Under the pieces are notes generated by a model, which was not told the origin of the DNA, searched no databases, and saw only the letters and a program-made list of their open reading frames with translations. From positions 992,001-1,056,000 of the forward strand of contig NZ_CP108041.1 in NCBI RefSeq assembly GCF_036173065.1: a DNA stretch of 64,000 nt, read 5' to 3'. Shown here piece after piece: positions 52,005-61,798 of this stretch (within the stretch, counting starts at the first letter, position 1; the number at the start of each line of letters is the position of its first letter). This stretch comes from Rhodococcus sp. NBC_00297. Lineage in GTDB: Bacteria > Actinomycetota > Actinomycetes > Mycobacteriales > Mycobacteriaceae. A program made the translations under genes and the position numbers.

Positions 52005-53255
52005 ATGTCGTCCCGTCCTGCCCTTCTCCGCACCGTTCTCCTGGCGTGCCTCGCGTTCGTGATGCTGCTGGCCTCGGCCTGCACCATCGGATCGAGTGAC
52101 GGCGGCTCGGGAGGTGATTCCGGCGGCGCGCCGGAGACGACGCAGGCCGCACCCGCGCCGACCCTCACCCTCGACCCGCCGGACGGCGCGGCCGACGTCA
52201 ACCCGCTCGCGCCGGTGAGCGTGACGGCGTCGAACGGCACCATCACCGCGGTGCGGATGACGAACGCGGACGGTGTCGTCGTCGACGGGGTCGTGACACC
52301 CGACGGATCCACCTGGAAGCCGGCCTCCACGCTCGGCTACGGGAAGCAGTACTCACTGGAGATCGACACCGAGGCGACCGACGGCGCCGCGCACGAGCAG
52401 ACGAGCACGTTCACGACCGTGGAGCCGGACAACTACACGCTGCCGTCCTTCGTGACGTCGGGCGGCAACCTGCTCACGGACGGGGGCACCTTCGGCGTCG
52501 GCATCGTCGCGGTGGTGCACTTCGACGAGCCCATCGGTGACCGCGCCGCCGCCGAGCGCACGCTGTCCGTCCAGACCACGCCCGCCGTGACCGGATCCTG
52601 GTACTGGGCCGACGACCAGAACGTCCACTGGCGGCCGGAGAACTACTACACGCCCGGAACCGTGGTGACCATCTCCGCGAAGGTGTACGGCGTCGAGGTC
52701 GGTGAGGGCCTCTTCGGACAGGAGGACGTCACCACGTCGTTCACCATCGGCGACTCGCACGTCTCCGTCGCCGACGACGACACCAAGCAGGTAGAGGTGT
52801 ACGAGAACGGCACGCTCGTGCGCACCATGCCCACGTCGATGGGCATGGGCGGCAGCGAGACCGTCGGTGGCCAGACGTTGACGTTCTGGACTCAGCCCGG
52901 CGTCTACACCGTGCTGGACAAGGCGAACCCGGTGATCATGGACTCCTCGACGTACGGGCTGCCGGTGAACTCGCGCCTCGGGTACAAGGAGTCGATCAAC
53001 TACGCGACGCGCATCAGCAACGACGGCATCTACCTGCACGAACTCGAGGACACCGTGTGGGCGCAGGGCAACACCAACGTCTCGCACGGCTGCCTCAACC
53101 TGAGCCGGGCCAACGCGTCCTGGTTCTACGACTTCTCGGTGCCCGGCGACGTCGTCGAGGTGCGCGACACCGGCGGTGCACCGCTGCAGCAGTGGCAGAA
53201 CGGTGACTGGAGCGTCCCGTGGTCCGAGTGGCTCGCCGGGAGTGCGCTGGCCTGA
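52005..53255 (+). CDS. L,D-transpeptidase lipoprotein
   Basis: 416 residues. Lipobox LLASAC with Cys26, a Gly/Ser-rich linker, two Ig-like domains (about 55-145 and 146-250), then a YkuD domain with catalytic SHGC (residues 360-363) and IYLHELED. It makes 3-3 cross-links in peptidoglycan. The C-terminus has the Trp-rich [16 protein letters not shown] tail seen in LdtMt2-like enzymes. GGAG precedes the ATG. Confidence 0.93.
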   Translation: MSSRPALLRTVLLACLAFVMLLASACTIGSSDGGSGGDSGGAPETTQAAPAPTLTLDPPDGAADVNPLAPVSVTASNGTITAVRMTNADGVVVDGVVTPDGSTWKPASTLGYGKQYSLEIDTEATDGAAHEQTSTFTTVEPDNYTLPSFVTSGGNLLTDGGTFGVGIVAVVHFDEPIGDRAAAERTLSVQTTPAVTGSWYWADDQNVHWRPENYYTPGTVVTISAKVYGVEVGEGLFGQEDVTTSFTIGDSHVSVADDDTKQVEVYENGTLVRTMPTSMGMGGSETVGGQTLTFWTQPGVYTVLDKANPVIMDSSTYGLPVNSRLGYKESINYATRISNDGIYLHELEDTVWAQGNTNVSHGCLNLSRANASWFYDFSVPGDVVEVRDTGGAPLQQWQNGDWSVPWSEWLAGSALA

Positions 53256-53389
53256 TCCGCTCGAAGTCGTCACCACCCCGCGCGCACCTTTACACTGTAC
53301 GGAGACGCGAGGAAGGTTCATCAGGAATGCCGGGGACGACGACAGCACACAGCGCATGACGGGTGTGCTCGCATGATGCACGTGGTCGC

Positions 53390-55774
53390 GTGACGACCCG
53401 CGACGAGCTGTTCCCCGGCACGGACGCCACCTCGACCGCCCATCGCGAGTTCGACTGGTCGACGACGTCACTCGGACCGGTCGAGAACTGGCCGGACGCA
53501 CTGGTGACCGCCATCCGCACGCTGTTCCCGTCCGAGGTGGGACAGCTCGTGTGGTGGGGCGAGGATCTGGTCCAGCTCTTCAACCACGCCTACACCCCGA
53601 TGGCAGGCGACCTGTTTCCCGAGGCCGTGGGCCAGCGCGCCGCGGACTGCTGGCGCGTCGGCTGGGAGCAGCTCGGCCCGTTGGCGCACGACGCCCTGCG
53701 CGGCACCGCCGTCCATCGCACCCGTCAGCGCGTCCTGCTGGACCGTTTCGGCTACCTCGAGGAGACGTTCTTCACGTTCTCCTACAGCCCGATCCTCGGT
53801 TCCGGCGACACGGTGAACGGGGTCTTCGTCGCCACCACCGACGTGACCCAGCAGGTGCTGGCGGAGCGCCGCATGTCGGTGCTGCACGAGCTGGGCTCGA
53901 TCTCCGTGGCCTCCCGCGACATCGACGACGTCTGCCGGGCGTCACTGGACCTGCTCGCCGGCAACGAGGCCGACGTGCCGTTCGCGTCCATCCACCTCCG
54001 CACCACCCACGACGCGGAACTCGGCGAGATCCGTCCCGTCGCCTCGACGTCCGCGACGCTCCCCGGTCGGCCGCACACCGCCACGACCGTCGATCGCGGC
54101 GTGATCGATCGCGTCAGCACGAGCGGTGTCGGCGAGATCGTGGGCACGACCGCCGTCGTGCTCCCCCTGCACGCGTCGTCGGGCCGACCCGTCGGCGTTC
54201 TCGTGGCCGGCATCAGCGCGTTGCGGCGCTTCGACGAGCCGTACCGCGTGTTCCTCGATCTGGTGGCCGGACGCATCTCGACGGCGCTGACGGATGCGTA
54301 CTCGTATGCGGCAGAACGCCGCCGGGCTCGCGACCTGGAAGAGCTGGATGCTGCCAAGACCCGGTTCTTCGAGAACGTCAGCCACGAGTTCCGCACCCCG
54401 CTGACACTGCTCCTGGGTCCGTTGGGCGACGTGGTGGACGACCAGGAGAACCCACTGCCGCCGCACCGGGTGCGATCGCTGCAGACCGCGCGGCGCGCGG
54501 CACTGCGACTGCAGCGACTGGTGGACACCCTGCTCGACGTCGCCCGCGGCGATGCCGACGGATTCGTCGTGTCTCTCGAACCGACCGACATCGTCTCGCT
54601 CACCACGGACTGCGCCTCGATGTTCCGCGACGCGACGGCGCGGGCCGGCGTGGAACTGCACCTCGCACTCGACGGCGTCACCCACCGCTTCGCCGAGATG
54701 GACCGCACGATGTGGACTCACGTGGTGATGAACCTGGTGTCCAACGCGGTCAAGTTCACGACGGCGGGATCGGTGACCGTGAGCCTGCGAGACGACGCGG
54801 ACACGGTGACGTTGACGGTCACGGACACGGGACCGGGTGTCCCCGAGGCCCACCGAGCGAAGATCTTCGATCGGTTCTATCAGGTCGCGGCCGCCGCCGG
54901 TCGCAGCCGCGAGGGGTCCGGCGTCGGACTCTCCCTGGTGCGCGACCTCGTGGCCGCCCTGCACGGCACCATCGACGTGAGCGACGGCCCGGACGGCACG
55001 GGATCCACGTTCACCGTGACGCTTCCCCGCACGGTGGCGTCCGCGCCGCCCGCCTCCGACGCCACCACACAGGAGGTCGCGGAAGCGTTGGGCGCCGGGT
55101 ACATCGGTGAAGCCGACACCTGGCGACCGCTGGACGGCGTCCGGACCGATCCGACACCCGATCAGCGCCAGGTGGTGCTCGTCGAGGACAACGCCGACAT
55201 GCGCGACTACCTCGTCGGACTGCTCCGCGAACAGAACTGGCACGTGACCATGTTCGCCGATGTCGACTCCGCGATGGCGCACGCCCGCGCCCACCCGCCG
55301 GACGTCATCCTCAGCGACATCATGCTGCCGGGACGCTCCGGTCTCTCGCTCGTCGACGAGGCGAGGTCCGACGGCCGGCTGGTGCGCGTCCCGATCGTGT
55401 TGCTCAGTGCACGTGCGGGATCCGAGTCGGTCGTCGAAGGCCTCCGCCTCGGTGCGGACGACTACGTGACCAAGCCGTTCCAGCCGGCGGAGCTCGTCGC
55501 ACGTGTCCGGGTGCACCTCGAGCTCGCCCGGTTGCGGGAGCAGCTGCTCGGCAGCGCGCAACGCGAGGTGTCCTCGCTGCGCACGGCGCTCGACAGCCGC
55601 AGTGTCCTGAGTCAGGCAGTGGGCCTGCTGATGGTCACGCAGCGGATGTCGCCGGAGGCGGCCTTCGACCACATCGCGACGATGAGTCAGGCCGCCAACG
55701 TCAAGGCTCGGGTGATCGCGGAGCAACTGGTCCGCGACTTCGTGGAGGAGCTCGGGTCCGACCCCGTCGGATAG
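53390..55774 (+). CDS. Hybrid histidine kinase with receiver and ANTAR domains
   Basis: 794 residues. A PAS-like N-terminus (about 15-140, TFSYSPILGSGDTVNGVFVA), a GAF domain (about 150-310), H-box (FFENVSHEFRTPLTLLLGPL), ATPase with VMNLVSNAVKFT and GSGVGLSLVRDL, a receiver (VVLVEDNADMRDYLVGLL, DVILSDIMLPG, DDYVTKPFQ), and a C-terminal ANTAR helix (ALDSRSVLSQAVGLLMVTQR). ANTAR binds RNA hairpins and antiterminates, so the signal may end at RNA. GTG start uncertain; an in-frame GTG at 53363 is an alternative. Confidence 0.88.
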   Translation: MTTRDELFPGTDATSTAHREFDWSTTSLGPVENWPDALVTAIRTLFPSEVGQLVWWGEDLVQLFNHAYTPMAGDLFPEAVGQRAADCWRVGWEQLGPLAHDALRGTAVHRTRQRVLLDRFGYLEETFFTFSYSPILGSGDTVNGVFVATTDVTQQVLAERRMSVLHELGSISVASRDIDDVCRASLDLLAGNEADVPFASIHLRTTHDAELGEIRPVASTSATLPGRPHTATTVDRGVIDRVSTSGVGEIVGTTAVVLPLHASSGRPVGVLVAGISALRRFDEPYRVFLDLVAGRISTALTDAYSYAAERRRARDLEELDAAKTRFFENVSHEFRTPLTLLLGPLGDVVDDQENPLPPHRVRSLQTARRAALRLQRLVDTLLDVARGDADGFVVSLEPTDIVSLTTDCASMFRDATARAGVELHLALDGVTHRFAEMDRTMWTHVVMNLVSNAVKFTTAGSVTVSLRDDADTVTLTVTDTGPGVPEAHRAKIFDRFYQVAAAAGRSREGSGVGLSLVRDLVAALHGTIDVSDGPDGTGSTFTVTLPRTVASAPPASDATTQEVAEALGAGYIGEADTWRPLDGVRTDPTPDQRQVVLVEDNADMRDYLVGLLREQNWHVTMFADVDSAMAHARAHPPDVILSDIMLPGRSGLSLVDEARSDGRLVRVPIVLLSARAGSESVVEGLRLGADDYVTKPFQPAELVARVRVHLELARLREQLLGSAQREVSSLRTALDSRSVLSQAVGLLMVTQRMSPEAAFDHIATMSQAANVKARVIAEQLVRDFVEELGSDPVG

Positions 55775-55801
55775 GCACAGCAGCGCAGGAGGTCTCGTCG
55801 C

Positions 55802-56335
55802 ATGACGGAACGCAAGCCGTCGGACATCAGTGTCCAGACGTGGGTGGACCGGCAGATCGCGTCCGCTCAGGAGAACGGCGCCTTCGACAACCTGCCGGGC
55901 CTCGGCAAGCCGATCCCGCCGTCGAGCACCGACGAGTTGTCCTGGGTGCGGGGGTATCTGAAGCGCGAGAACCTCTCGGGCGATGCTCTTCTGCCGACGC
56001 CGCTCCGCCTGCGCAAGGAGGTCGAGCGTCTCCCGGAGGCGCTGCGGGACGTACGGTCCGAGGACGCGGTCCGTGCGATCGTCAAGGATCTGAACGCGCG
56101 CATCATGGACTGGCTGCGGGCGCCCGTGGGACCTCAGGTACCCATCGGCCGCGTCGACGCCGACGAGGTGGTCGCGCAGTGGACCCGGGACCGGTCAGCG
56201 GCTCGGGCAGCGCTCGCGGCGAAGAAGGCATCGCTGCAACAGGCCGGTCTCATGACGTCGGACCCCGCGCCGCCAGCACGCGCAGCGTCACGGGCTCGAC
56301 GACCCTGGCTGCGATGGGTCCGGCGACGGCCATGA
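55802..56335 (+). CDS. DUF1992 (DnaJ-homologue C28-like) protein
   Basis: 177 residues. WVDRQIASAQENGAFDNLPG and GLGKPIPPSS are the DUF1992 hallmark, then a helical body ending in a basic Arg/Pro tail. The function of the family is unknown; some members are fused to DnaJ-like domains. The last 86 bp overlap the convergent antiporter gene. 27 nt after the hybrid-kinase gene, possibly cotranscribed. Confidence 0.85.
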   Translation: MTERKPSDISVQTWVDRQIASAQENGAFDNLPGLGKPIPPSSTDELSWVRGYLKRENLSGDALLPTPLRLRKEVERLPEALRDVRSEDAVRAIVKDLNARIMDWLRAPVGPQVPIGRVDADEVVAQWTRDRSAARAALAAKKASLQQAGLMTSDPAPPARAASRARRPWLRWVRRRP

Positions 56336-57425
56336 TCAGCACGTAGGCCGTGGCGAGTGCGGCCAGCTCGCTCTCCACGGCGCCGGCCGCGACGGCCAGA
56401 CCCGCGATGACGATGGAGAACTCGCCGCGCGCGATCAGTGCTGCCCCGGCACGCATCCGGCCCAGCTGTCCCACGCCGATCTGCTTCGCGGCCCACGCGC
56501 CGGTGGCCACCTTGGTCACCGCGGTGATGACCGCGAGCAGCACCGCGTACCCGAGGACGGGCGGGATCGAGCGCGGGTCGGTGTTGAACCCGAACACGAC
56601 GAAGAAGATGGCCGCGAACAGGTCACGCAAGGGCTCGAGCACCCGGGTGGCGGCCTGGGCGGTGGATCCCGAGATGGCGATCCCGAGCAGGAACGCCCCC
56701 ACGGCCGCGGACACCTGCATCGCCGACGCGATTCCGGCCACCAGGAGGGCGAGCCCGAAGACTTTCAGCAGCACCACCTCTCGGTCCCGGCTGGCGACCA
56801 CCTTCGACACCACCCACCCGTACCGCAGTGCGACGACCAGCACGACGGCGACGACCAACAGGGAGATCCCCACGGCCTCGGCGCCGCCGAGAATGCTGAC
56901 GCCGCCGAGCACCGCGGTGAGGATCGGCAGATAGAGCGCCATCATGAGGTCCTCGAACACCAGGATGGACAGCACGACGGGCGTCTCGCGGTTGCCCAGT
57001 CGGCCCAGGTCACCGAGCACCTTGGCGACGATGCCGGACGACGAGATGTAGGTGACACCGCCGAGCACCAGGGCGCCGATCGGTCCCCAGCCGAGAATCA
57101 GCGCTGTCACCGCACCGGGCACGAAGTTCAGCACCAGGTCGACCAGGCCCGCGGTCCACGACCGTTGCAGCCCGGTGACCAGTTCGTTCGCGGTGTACTC
57201 GAGTCCGAGGAGCAGGAGCAGCAGCACCACGCCGATCTCGCTCGCGAGATGGGTGAAGTCGTCGATGCCGTCGAGCTCGACGATGCCGCCGTTGCCGAAG
57301 AACAACCCGGCGAGCAGATAGAACGGGATGGGGGACATGCCGATCCGCGACGCGAGCCTGGCGAGCAACCCCAGCGCGAAGAAGACAGCGCCCAGCTCGG
57401 TCAGTCCGAGCGCAGTCTCTCCCAC
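56250..57425 (-). CDS. CPA2-type cation:proton antiporter
   Basis: 391 residues, about 12 membrane helices. LLLLLLGLEYTANELV, TYISSSGIVAKVLGDL, ILVFEDLMMALYLPIL (conserved Asp) and LIARGEFSIVIAGLAVA are KefB/KhtU-like signatures. No C-terminal RCK domain, which is instead supplied by the gene upstream. It exports K+ or Na+ in exchange for H+. GTG start. Its 3' end overlaps the DUF1992 gene. Confidence 0.9.
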   Translation of the reverse strand: MGETALGLTELGAVFFALGLLARLASRIGMSPIPFYLLAGLFFGNGGIVELDGIDDFTHLASEIGVVLLLLLLGLEYTANELVTGLQRSWTAGLVDLVLNFVPGAVTALILGWGPIGALVLGGVTYISSSGIVAKVLGDLGRLGNRETPVVLSILVFEDLMMALYLPILTAVLGGVSILGGAEAVGISLLVVAVVLVVALRYGWVVSKVVASRDREVVLLKVFGLALLVAGIASAMQVSAAVGAFLLGIAISGSTAQAATRVLEPLRDLFAAIFFVVFGFNTDPRSIPPVLGYAVLLAVITAVTKVATGAWAAKQIGVGQLGRMRAGAALIARGEFSIVIAGLAVAAGAVESELAALATAYVLIMAVAGPIAARVVEPVTLRVLAARGPTS

Positions 57426-57428
57426 CCG

Positions 57429-57908
57429 TCAGCTACCGAGGATCTTCGCTGCGTGATCGAGACCGTCGCTCGTTCCGACGACGACGAGCAGGTCGCCCGA
57501 GACGAGGGTGAAGTTCGGCGGCGGCGACGGCTGGACCTGCCCCGCCCGCATGACCGCCACGATGGACACCCCGGTCTTGGTCCGCATGGCGGTGTCGCCG
57601 AGAAGTCGGCCGTCGAAGCGGGATCCCTCGTGGATCGGCAACTGCCGGGTCCGGATACCGGGGAGGTCGCGGTGCTCCTCCCCCAGCTGCGCGACGAGTT
57701 GCGGCGTGCCCAGCAGGTTGCCGAGCGCCGCCGCCTCCTCGTTCGTCAGCGTGATCGACGCCTGCGTCGAGTCCGGGTCCTCCTTCTTCGACACGATCAG
57801 CTCGTTCGTGCCGTCCTTGCGCGTGATGACCCCGATGCGTCGCCCCGTGGACAACGCGAAATCCTTGCGTACCCCGATGCCGGGAAGCAGGGTGACGTCG
57901 ACGTTCAT
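57429..57908 (-). CDS. RCK_C/TrkA-C regulatory subunit of the antiporter
   Basis: 159 residues, KhtT-like. N-terminal domain VTLLPGIGVRKDFALSTGRR, then LIVSKKEDPDSTQASITLTN, and a C-terminal RCK_C fold (GRLLGDTAMRTKTGVSIVAV, FTLVSGDLLVVVGTSDGLDH). Such subunits gate the antiporter with nucleotides or c-di-AMP. 3 nt separate it from the antiporter gene. Confidence 0.88.
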   Translation of the reverse strand: MNVDVTLLPGIGVRKDFALSTGRRIGVITRKDGTNELIVSKKEDPDSTQASITLTNEEAAALGNLLGTPQLVAQLGEEHRDLPGIRTRQLPIHEGSRFDGRLLGDTAMRTKTGVSIVAVMRAGQVQPSPPPNFTLVSGDLLVVVGTSDGLDHAAKILGS

Positions 57909-57925
57909 GCGGCGATGCTAGCCCC

Positions 57926-58102
57926 TCAGGTCAGTCGTGACGGGTCCAACAGTCCCGTCTGCACCGCCTTCACCAGCCGACGCGGCACCCGGTGCGTCAC
58001 GCCGCCGACGGTGACGGACACCAGATCCGGCGGCGTCGCCTTCCACTGCGAGCGTCGACTGCGCGTGTTCGAGCGGGACATCTTCCTCTTGGGAACAGCC
58101 AC
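57926..58102 (-). CDS. rpmF: 50S ribosomal protein L32
   Basis: 58 residues: [20 protein letters not shown] then the conserved tail [12 protein letters not shown]. No cysteine at all, so it lacks the zinc ribbon of standard L32 and is the zinc-independent paralogue. GTG start. Directly after the L31 gene, part of the zinc-starvation set. Confidence 0.92.
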   Translation of the reverse strand: MAVPKRKMSRSNTRSRRSQWKATPPDLVSVTVGGVTHRVPRRLVKAVQTGLLDPSRLT

Positions 58103-58105
58103 GGG

Positions 58106-58363
58106 TCAGGCCTTTCTCGTGCGGGTGCCGTAGCGACGCTCGAACTTCTCGACGCGTCCCTGCGTGTCCATCACCCGCGCCGCGCCGGTCCAGAACGGGT
58201 GCGACTCGTTGGTGACGTCGACGACCACCAGCGGATATGTGCGACCGTCCGAGTACTCGACGGTGCGATCGCTGGTGACGGTCGACCTCGTCAGGAACAT
58301 CGATCCCGTCCCGGAGTCCTGGAACACGACCGGATGGTAGTCCGGATGTACGTTCTTCTTCAC
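58106..58363 (-). CDS. rpmE2: 50S ribosomal protein L31 type B
   Basis: 85 residues. [37 protein letters not shown] and VEKFERRYG are typical of type B L31, which lacks the zinc Cys of type A and replaces it under zinc shortage. GTG start overlapping the CobW-like gene stop by 4 nt. Confidence 0.95.
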   Translation of the reverse strand: MKKNVHPDYHPVVFQDSGTGSMFLTRSTVTSDRTVEYSDGRTYPLVVVDVTNESHPFWTGAARVMDTQGRVEKFERRYGTRTRKA

Positions 58364-59664
58364 TGTGCAGCCCTTCTGTCGTCGTCCGCCCCGACGGCGG
58401 AACCTTCTGTCTCGCAGGGATCTTCGTGGTACTGCCCGAAAGGGTCGGCCCACTCGGCCCAGAGCTCGGGAGTCTCGAGCTCGTCCGGCGTGAGCAGCGC
58501 GTCGGACAGCGCCGCGTACACGTGCTCGGGATCTGCCTCGTGCACCAGCACCACCAGCGACTGCGCGCGATCCCCGTACTCCTCGTCCCAGGCGAGTGCG
58601 GCGAGAGCGCGGCGGGCGGTGGGCGCCTCCTCGTAGTCGTCCGGTGCCATGGCCGCGAGCCACGAGCCCGCGGAGGCCACCCGGAGCCCACCGCCGGCGG
58701 ACTCGAGCCACAGCACGGCGTCGGGTTGCGTGGCCACCCACAGCCGACCGCGGGTGGCGACGACACCGTCGAGGAGAACGTCGATCGCGTCGTGCAGCCG
58801 GCCCGGGTGGAACGGCCGTCGGTCCGTGAACTCGACCAGAGTGACGCCGCACTCCGCCGACAGCGGCGGCTGCCCGTCGAGCAGTGGCGCGTGGGCGTCG
58901 TCGATGAGTCCTCGCCGCGCCGTCGCCGGAACGAAGGCCAGCAGGTCTCGCGGACGTTCGCCCGGCAGGATCCAGACCCGCGGCGCGCGTGGTGCGAGCC
59001 GCGCCAGTACCGCGTCGAGGCGCGCGGCGTCCCACCGATCGACTCCGGTGTCCGCGACGACCAGCAGATCGGATCCTCGAACGGTGCCGACGGCGACCTG
59101 CGCGACGGTGCGGTCGTCGAGAAGATCCACGACCTGACCGCCGTCGGGCCCGGGCGGAAACGCCCGTTCGCCGACGAGCTCGTCGCCGGTGGCGTCGGAC
59201 AGCCAGGTCGCGCCGTCGACGCAGCCGACGACCGCCTCGATGCGCACGTCTCGCGACGCCGTGGCGTCCACCCGACCGACCATGCCGGTGACGACGGTGT
59301 TCTCGATCGCCCAGCAGATCGCCTCGACCTCCAGCGAGGGATCGACCCGGACGACGATGCGTCGCACGGACGAGTCCGCGGAGGCCGATCGCAGCAGTGG
59401 CAGCAGATCCTCGCGCAGGAGGCAGGAGACGCAGCACCCGAGACCCGCCAGGTCGACGACCCGCGTGGTCGGCGTGCCGTCGTCGTCCACCCGGACCGTC
59501 CGCCGCCGCACGACACCGACGGTGGCGTCGGAGAGATCGTGGTGCAGGACGATCGTGCCCGGCTCCTGGAACGTCGCGCTCACCGCGGCGCCGAGATCCT
59601 CCGGCCCGCACACCACGACCAGGGGCGTTCTCCTGTCGGGCGCCTCGAGGTTCTCCATCGGCAC
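58360..59664 (-). CDS. mrf: CobW/COG0523-related protein, Mrf-like
   Basis: 434 residues. The family P-loop is lost: the first strand [12 protein letters not shown] has no GK[ST]. The usual GCxCC becomes GCCVSC (Cys77, 78, 81). The C-terminal CobW domain is long. This fits Mrf of mycobacteria, the factor encoded with zinc-independent ribosomal proteins that recruits the hibernation factor Mpy at low zinc. GTG at 59664 follows AAAGGA at good spacing. First gene of the L31/L32 operon. Confidence 0.82.
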   Translation of the reverse strand: MPMENLEAPDRRTPLVVVCGPEDLGAAVSATFQEPGTIVLHHDLSDATVGVVRRRTVRVDDDGTPTTRVVDLAGLGCCVSCLLREDLLPLLRSASADSSVRRIVVRVDPSLEVEAICWAIENTVVTGMVGRVDATASRDVRIEAVVGCVDGATWLSDATGDELVGERAFPPGPDGGQVVDLLDDRTVAQVAVGTVRGSDLLVVADTGVDRWDAARLDAVLARLAPRAPRVWILPGERPRDLLAFVPATARRGLIDDAHAPLLDGQPPLSAECGVTLVEFTDRRPFHPGRLHDAIDVLLDGVVATRGRLWVATQPDAVLWLESAGGGLRVASAGSWLAAMAPDDYEEAPTARRALAALAWDEEYGDRAQSLVVLVHEADPEHVYAALSDALLTPDELETPELWAEWADPFGQYHEDPCETEGSAVGADDDRRAAQ

Positions 59665-59687
59665 TGCACGTCCTTTCGATTCTTCGA

Positions 59688-59706
59688 GTTGTCGACAACG
59701 ATTGTC
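59688..59706. promoter_or_regulatory. Zur-like palindrome 1
   Basis: GTTGTCGACAAC (59688-59699) overlaps GACAA-CGA-TTGTC (59694-59706). It lies 24 nt before the Mrf-like start, in the shared divergent promoter region. Confidence 0.6.
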
Positions 59707-59747
59707 AGTTACCGGCGTCCGAGCGTACAGTTCCGATACAGCGCTTG

Positions 59748-59764
59748 TCGACAACTGTTGTCGA
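59748..59764. promoter_or_regulatory. Zur-like palindrome 2
   Basis: TCGACAAC-T-GTTGTCGA, a perfect 17-bp palindrome. It fills exactly the 17-bp spacer before TAAAGT (59765-59770), the -10 of the L28 operon. The half-site GACAAC is shared with palindrome 1, so one dimeric repressor probably controls both directions. Confidence 0.7.
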
Positions 59765-59806
59765 TAAAGTCACCGGTCACCAGTCGACAGAGAGGAAGGG
59801 TTCGCG

Positions 59807-60043
59807 ATGTCCGCGCACTGCGACGTCACAGGACGGGTCCCGAGCTTCGGGAAGTCCGTCTCGCACTCCCACCACCGCACGAGTCGGAGGTGGAACCCCA
59901 ACGTGCAGCACAAGACCTACTTCGTACCGAGCCTCGGCCGACGAGTGCGGCTGACGGTCTCGGCGAAGGGGATCAAGACCATCGACCGCGACGGCATCGA
60001 CTCCGTCGTCACGCGGCTCGTCGCGGCCGGAAAGAAGTTCTGA
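59807..60043 (+). CDS. rpmB: 50S ribosomal protein L28, Cys-poor
   Basis: 78 residues: [46 protein letters not shown]. Only one Cys (Cys5), so the zinc site of standard L28 is lost. First gene of L28-L33-S14-S18. Confidence 0.95.
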   Translation: MSAHCDVTGRVPSFGKSVSHSHHRTSRRWNPNVQHKTYFVPSLGRRVRLTVSAKGIKTIDRDGIDSVVTRLVAAGKKF

Positions 60044-60044
60044 C

Positions 60045-60215
60045 ATGGCGAGCAAGAGCACCGACGTCCGGCCGATCGTGAAACTGACGTCGACCGCCGG
60101 CACCGGCCACACGTACGTCACCCGGAAGAACCGGCGCAACGATCCCGACCGACTGGTCCTGCGCAAGTACGACCCCGTCGTGCGTCGACACGTCGATTTC
60201 CGGGAGGAACGCTGA
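60045..60215 (+). CDS. rpmG: 50S ribosomal protein L33, Cys-less
   Basis: 56 residues: [37 protein letters not shown]. Standard L33 keeps four Cys for zinc; here none. The stop overlaps the S14 ATG by one base. Confidence 0.95.
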   Translation: MASKSTDVRPIVKLTSTAGTGHTYVTRKNRRNDPDRLVLRKYDPVVRRHVDFREER

Positions 60216-60520
60216 TGGCCAAGAAGTCGAAGATCGCCCGCAACACCCAGCGGGCCGAGATCGTCGCCCGCCACGCGGCACGTCGCCACGAGCTGAAAGA
60301 GCTGATCCGGAGGCCCTCGACGAGCGACGAGGACCGGTTCGCGGCGCAGCGGGCTCTCCAGCGTCTACCGCGCGATGCGAGTCCGGTAAGATTGCGCAAT
60401 CGAGACGCTGCGGACGGTCGCCCGCGCGGGTACCTCCGGAAATTCGGACTCTCCCGCATCGGCGTTCGAGAGAGAGCACATCGCGGGGAACTTCCCGGCG
60501 TCCACAAGAGCAGTTGGTGA
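60215..60520 (+). CDS. rpsN: 30S ribosomal protein S14, Cys-less
   Basis: 101 residues, the long S14 form without the CxxC...CxxC zinc site: [50 protein letters not shown]. Coupled to L33. Confidence 0.95.
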   Translation: MAKKSKIARNTQRAEIVARHAARRHELKELIRRPSTSDEDRFAAQRALQRLPRDASPVRLRNRDAADGRPRGYLRKFGLSRIGVRERAHRGELPGVHKSSW

Positions 60521-60532
60521 GATGGAGAACTC

Positions 60533-60787
60533 ATGGCAGTGAAGAGGGGCCCGTCCAAGAAGGATCGGGTCGAGAAGGATCGCAAGCCCAAGAAGAACCC
60601 GCTCATCGCGGCGGGCATCACCGAGGTCGACTACAAGGACGTGAACCTGCTGCGTCAGTTCATCTCCGATCGCGGCAAGATCCGTAGCCGCCGTGTCACC
60701 GGGCTGACCCCCCAGCAGCAGCGTCAGGTCGCCACCGCCGTGCGCAACGCACGCGAGATGGCGCTCCTTCCGTTCACCACCCGCTGA
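60533..60787 (+). CDS. rpsR: 30S ribosomal protein S18, Cys-less
   Basis: 84 residues: [59 protein letters not shown]. No zinc Cys, second S18 copy. Last gene of the operon. GATGGAGAACTC precedes the ATG. Confidence 0.95.
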   Translation: MAVKRGPSKKDRVEKDRKPKKNPLIAAGITEVDYKDVNLLRQFISDRGKIRSRRVTGLTPQQQRQVATAVRNAREMALLPFTTR

Positions 60788-60818
60788 GTGTCGACCGGTA
60801 GGGGCTGACAGGCCCCCC

Positions 60819-61745
60819 GTGTCAGGAGTTCTCGCCGGATTCACCGTCATCTTCGTGGTCGTCTTCATCGGCTACGTCGTCGCCCGTACGGGCGTACTCG
60901 GTGAGTCCGGCGGACTCGTTCTGGGGCGGATGGTGTTCTTCGTCGCCACTCCGGCGCTGCTGTTCGACACCCTCGCCCGCGCCGACCTGTCGGTGATCTT
61001 CTCCCCCACACTCGCCATCACGGCCGTGGGGGCTCTGCTGGTCGGAGCCCTGTATCTGGTGATCGCCCTGACGATCACGAAGCGCACGGTCCCCGAGGCC
61101 ACCATCGGGGCACTCGCCGCGTCCTACGTCAACGCGGCCAACCTCGGCATCCCCATCGCCGTGTACGTCCTGGGCGACGCCTCGTTCGTCGCGCCGCTGC
61201 TGCTCTTCCAGATCATGATCTACTCGCCGCTGGCCCTGACGATCCTGGACGTCTCGACGTCGTCGCGCGGCACCTCGCTGGTCGGTGTCGTGGCAGCCCC
61301 GTTCACCAACCCGATCGTCCTCGCCGGCCTCGCCGGACTGGCGCTCGCCGTGACGGGTCTGAGCCTGCCCGACCCCGTGATGCAGCCGTTCGCACTGCTC
61401 GGCGGCGCCAGCGTTCCCGGCGCCCTTCTCGCCTTCGGCATGTCGTTGCAGGGCGTACGCGTGCTCGAGCGGGGAGCCGGACCGCGCCGCGACGTCGCGC
61501 TGGCGGCCTTTCTCAAGATGGCCGTGCTGCCCGTCCTCACCTACGTCCTGGCGCGGTGGGTGTGGCGCATCGACGGCCACGACCTCTTCGCCGTGGTGGT
61601 CATCGCAGCGCTTCCCACCGCGCAGAACGTGTTCATCTACGCCACCCGCTACGGCCGCGGAACCGTGCTGGCACGCGACACCGCGTTCGTCACGACGCTG
61701 GTGTCCGTTCCCGTCATCGCCCTCGTCGCCGCGCTGCTCGCGTGA
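60819..61745 (+). CDS. AEC family transporter
   Basis: 308 residues, ten membrane helices. AEC signature elements: FIGYVVARTGVLGESGG, VFFVATPALLFDTLARADL, ASYVNAANLGIPIAVYVLGD and VVVIAALPTAQNVFIYATRY. Members export small organic acids or auxin-like molecules. GTG start 31 nt after S18, but a small GGGGC/GCCCC stem lies in between, so it may be a separate unit. Confidence 0.85.
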   Translation: MSGVLAGFTVIFVVVFIGYVVARTGVLGESGGLVLGRMVFFVATPALLFDTLARADLSVIFSPTLAITAVGALLVGALYLVIALTITKRTVPEATIGALAASYVNAANLGIPIAVYVLGDASFVAPLLLFQIMIYSPLALTILDVSTSSRGTSLVGVVAAPFTNPIVLAGLAGLALAVTGLSLPDPVMQPFALLGGASVPGALLAFGMSLQGVRVLERGAGPRRDVALAAFLKMAVLPVLTYVLARWVWRIDGHDLFAVVVIAALPTAQNVFIYATRYGRGTVLARDTAFVTTLVSVPVIALVAALLA

Positions 61746-61798
61746 CCGTGGGAGCGAGCTCGGCCGGGCCCGCGCGCGGCCGCGCTACCGTGGAGGTC

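Noticed and set aside
53327..53359. 10-codon upstream frame before the hybrid-kinase gene
   Set aside because: It has AGGAAGG upstream but no attenuator-like stem or codon bias; too little to call a leader peptide.
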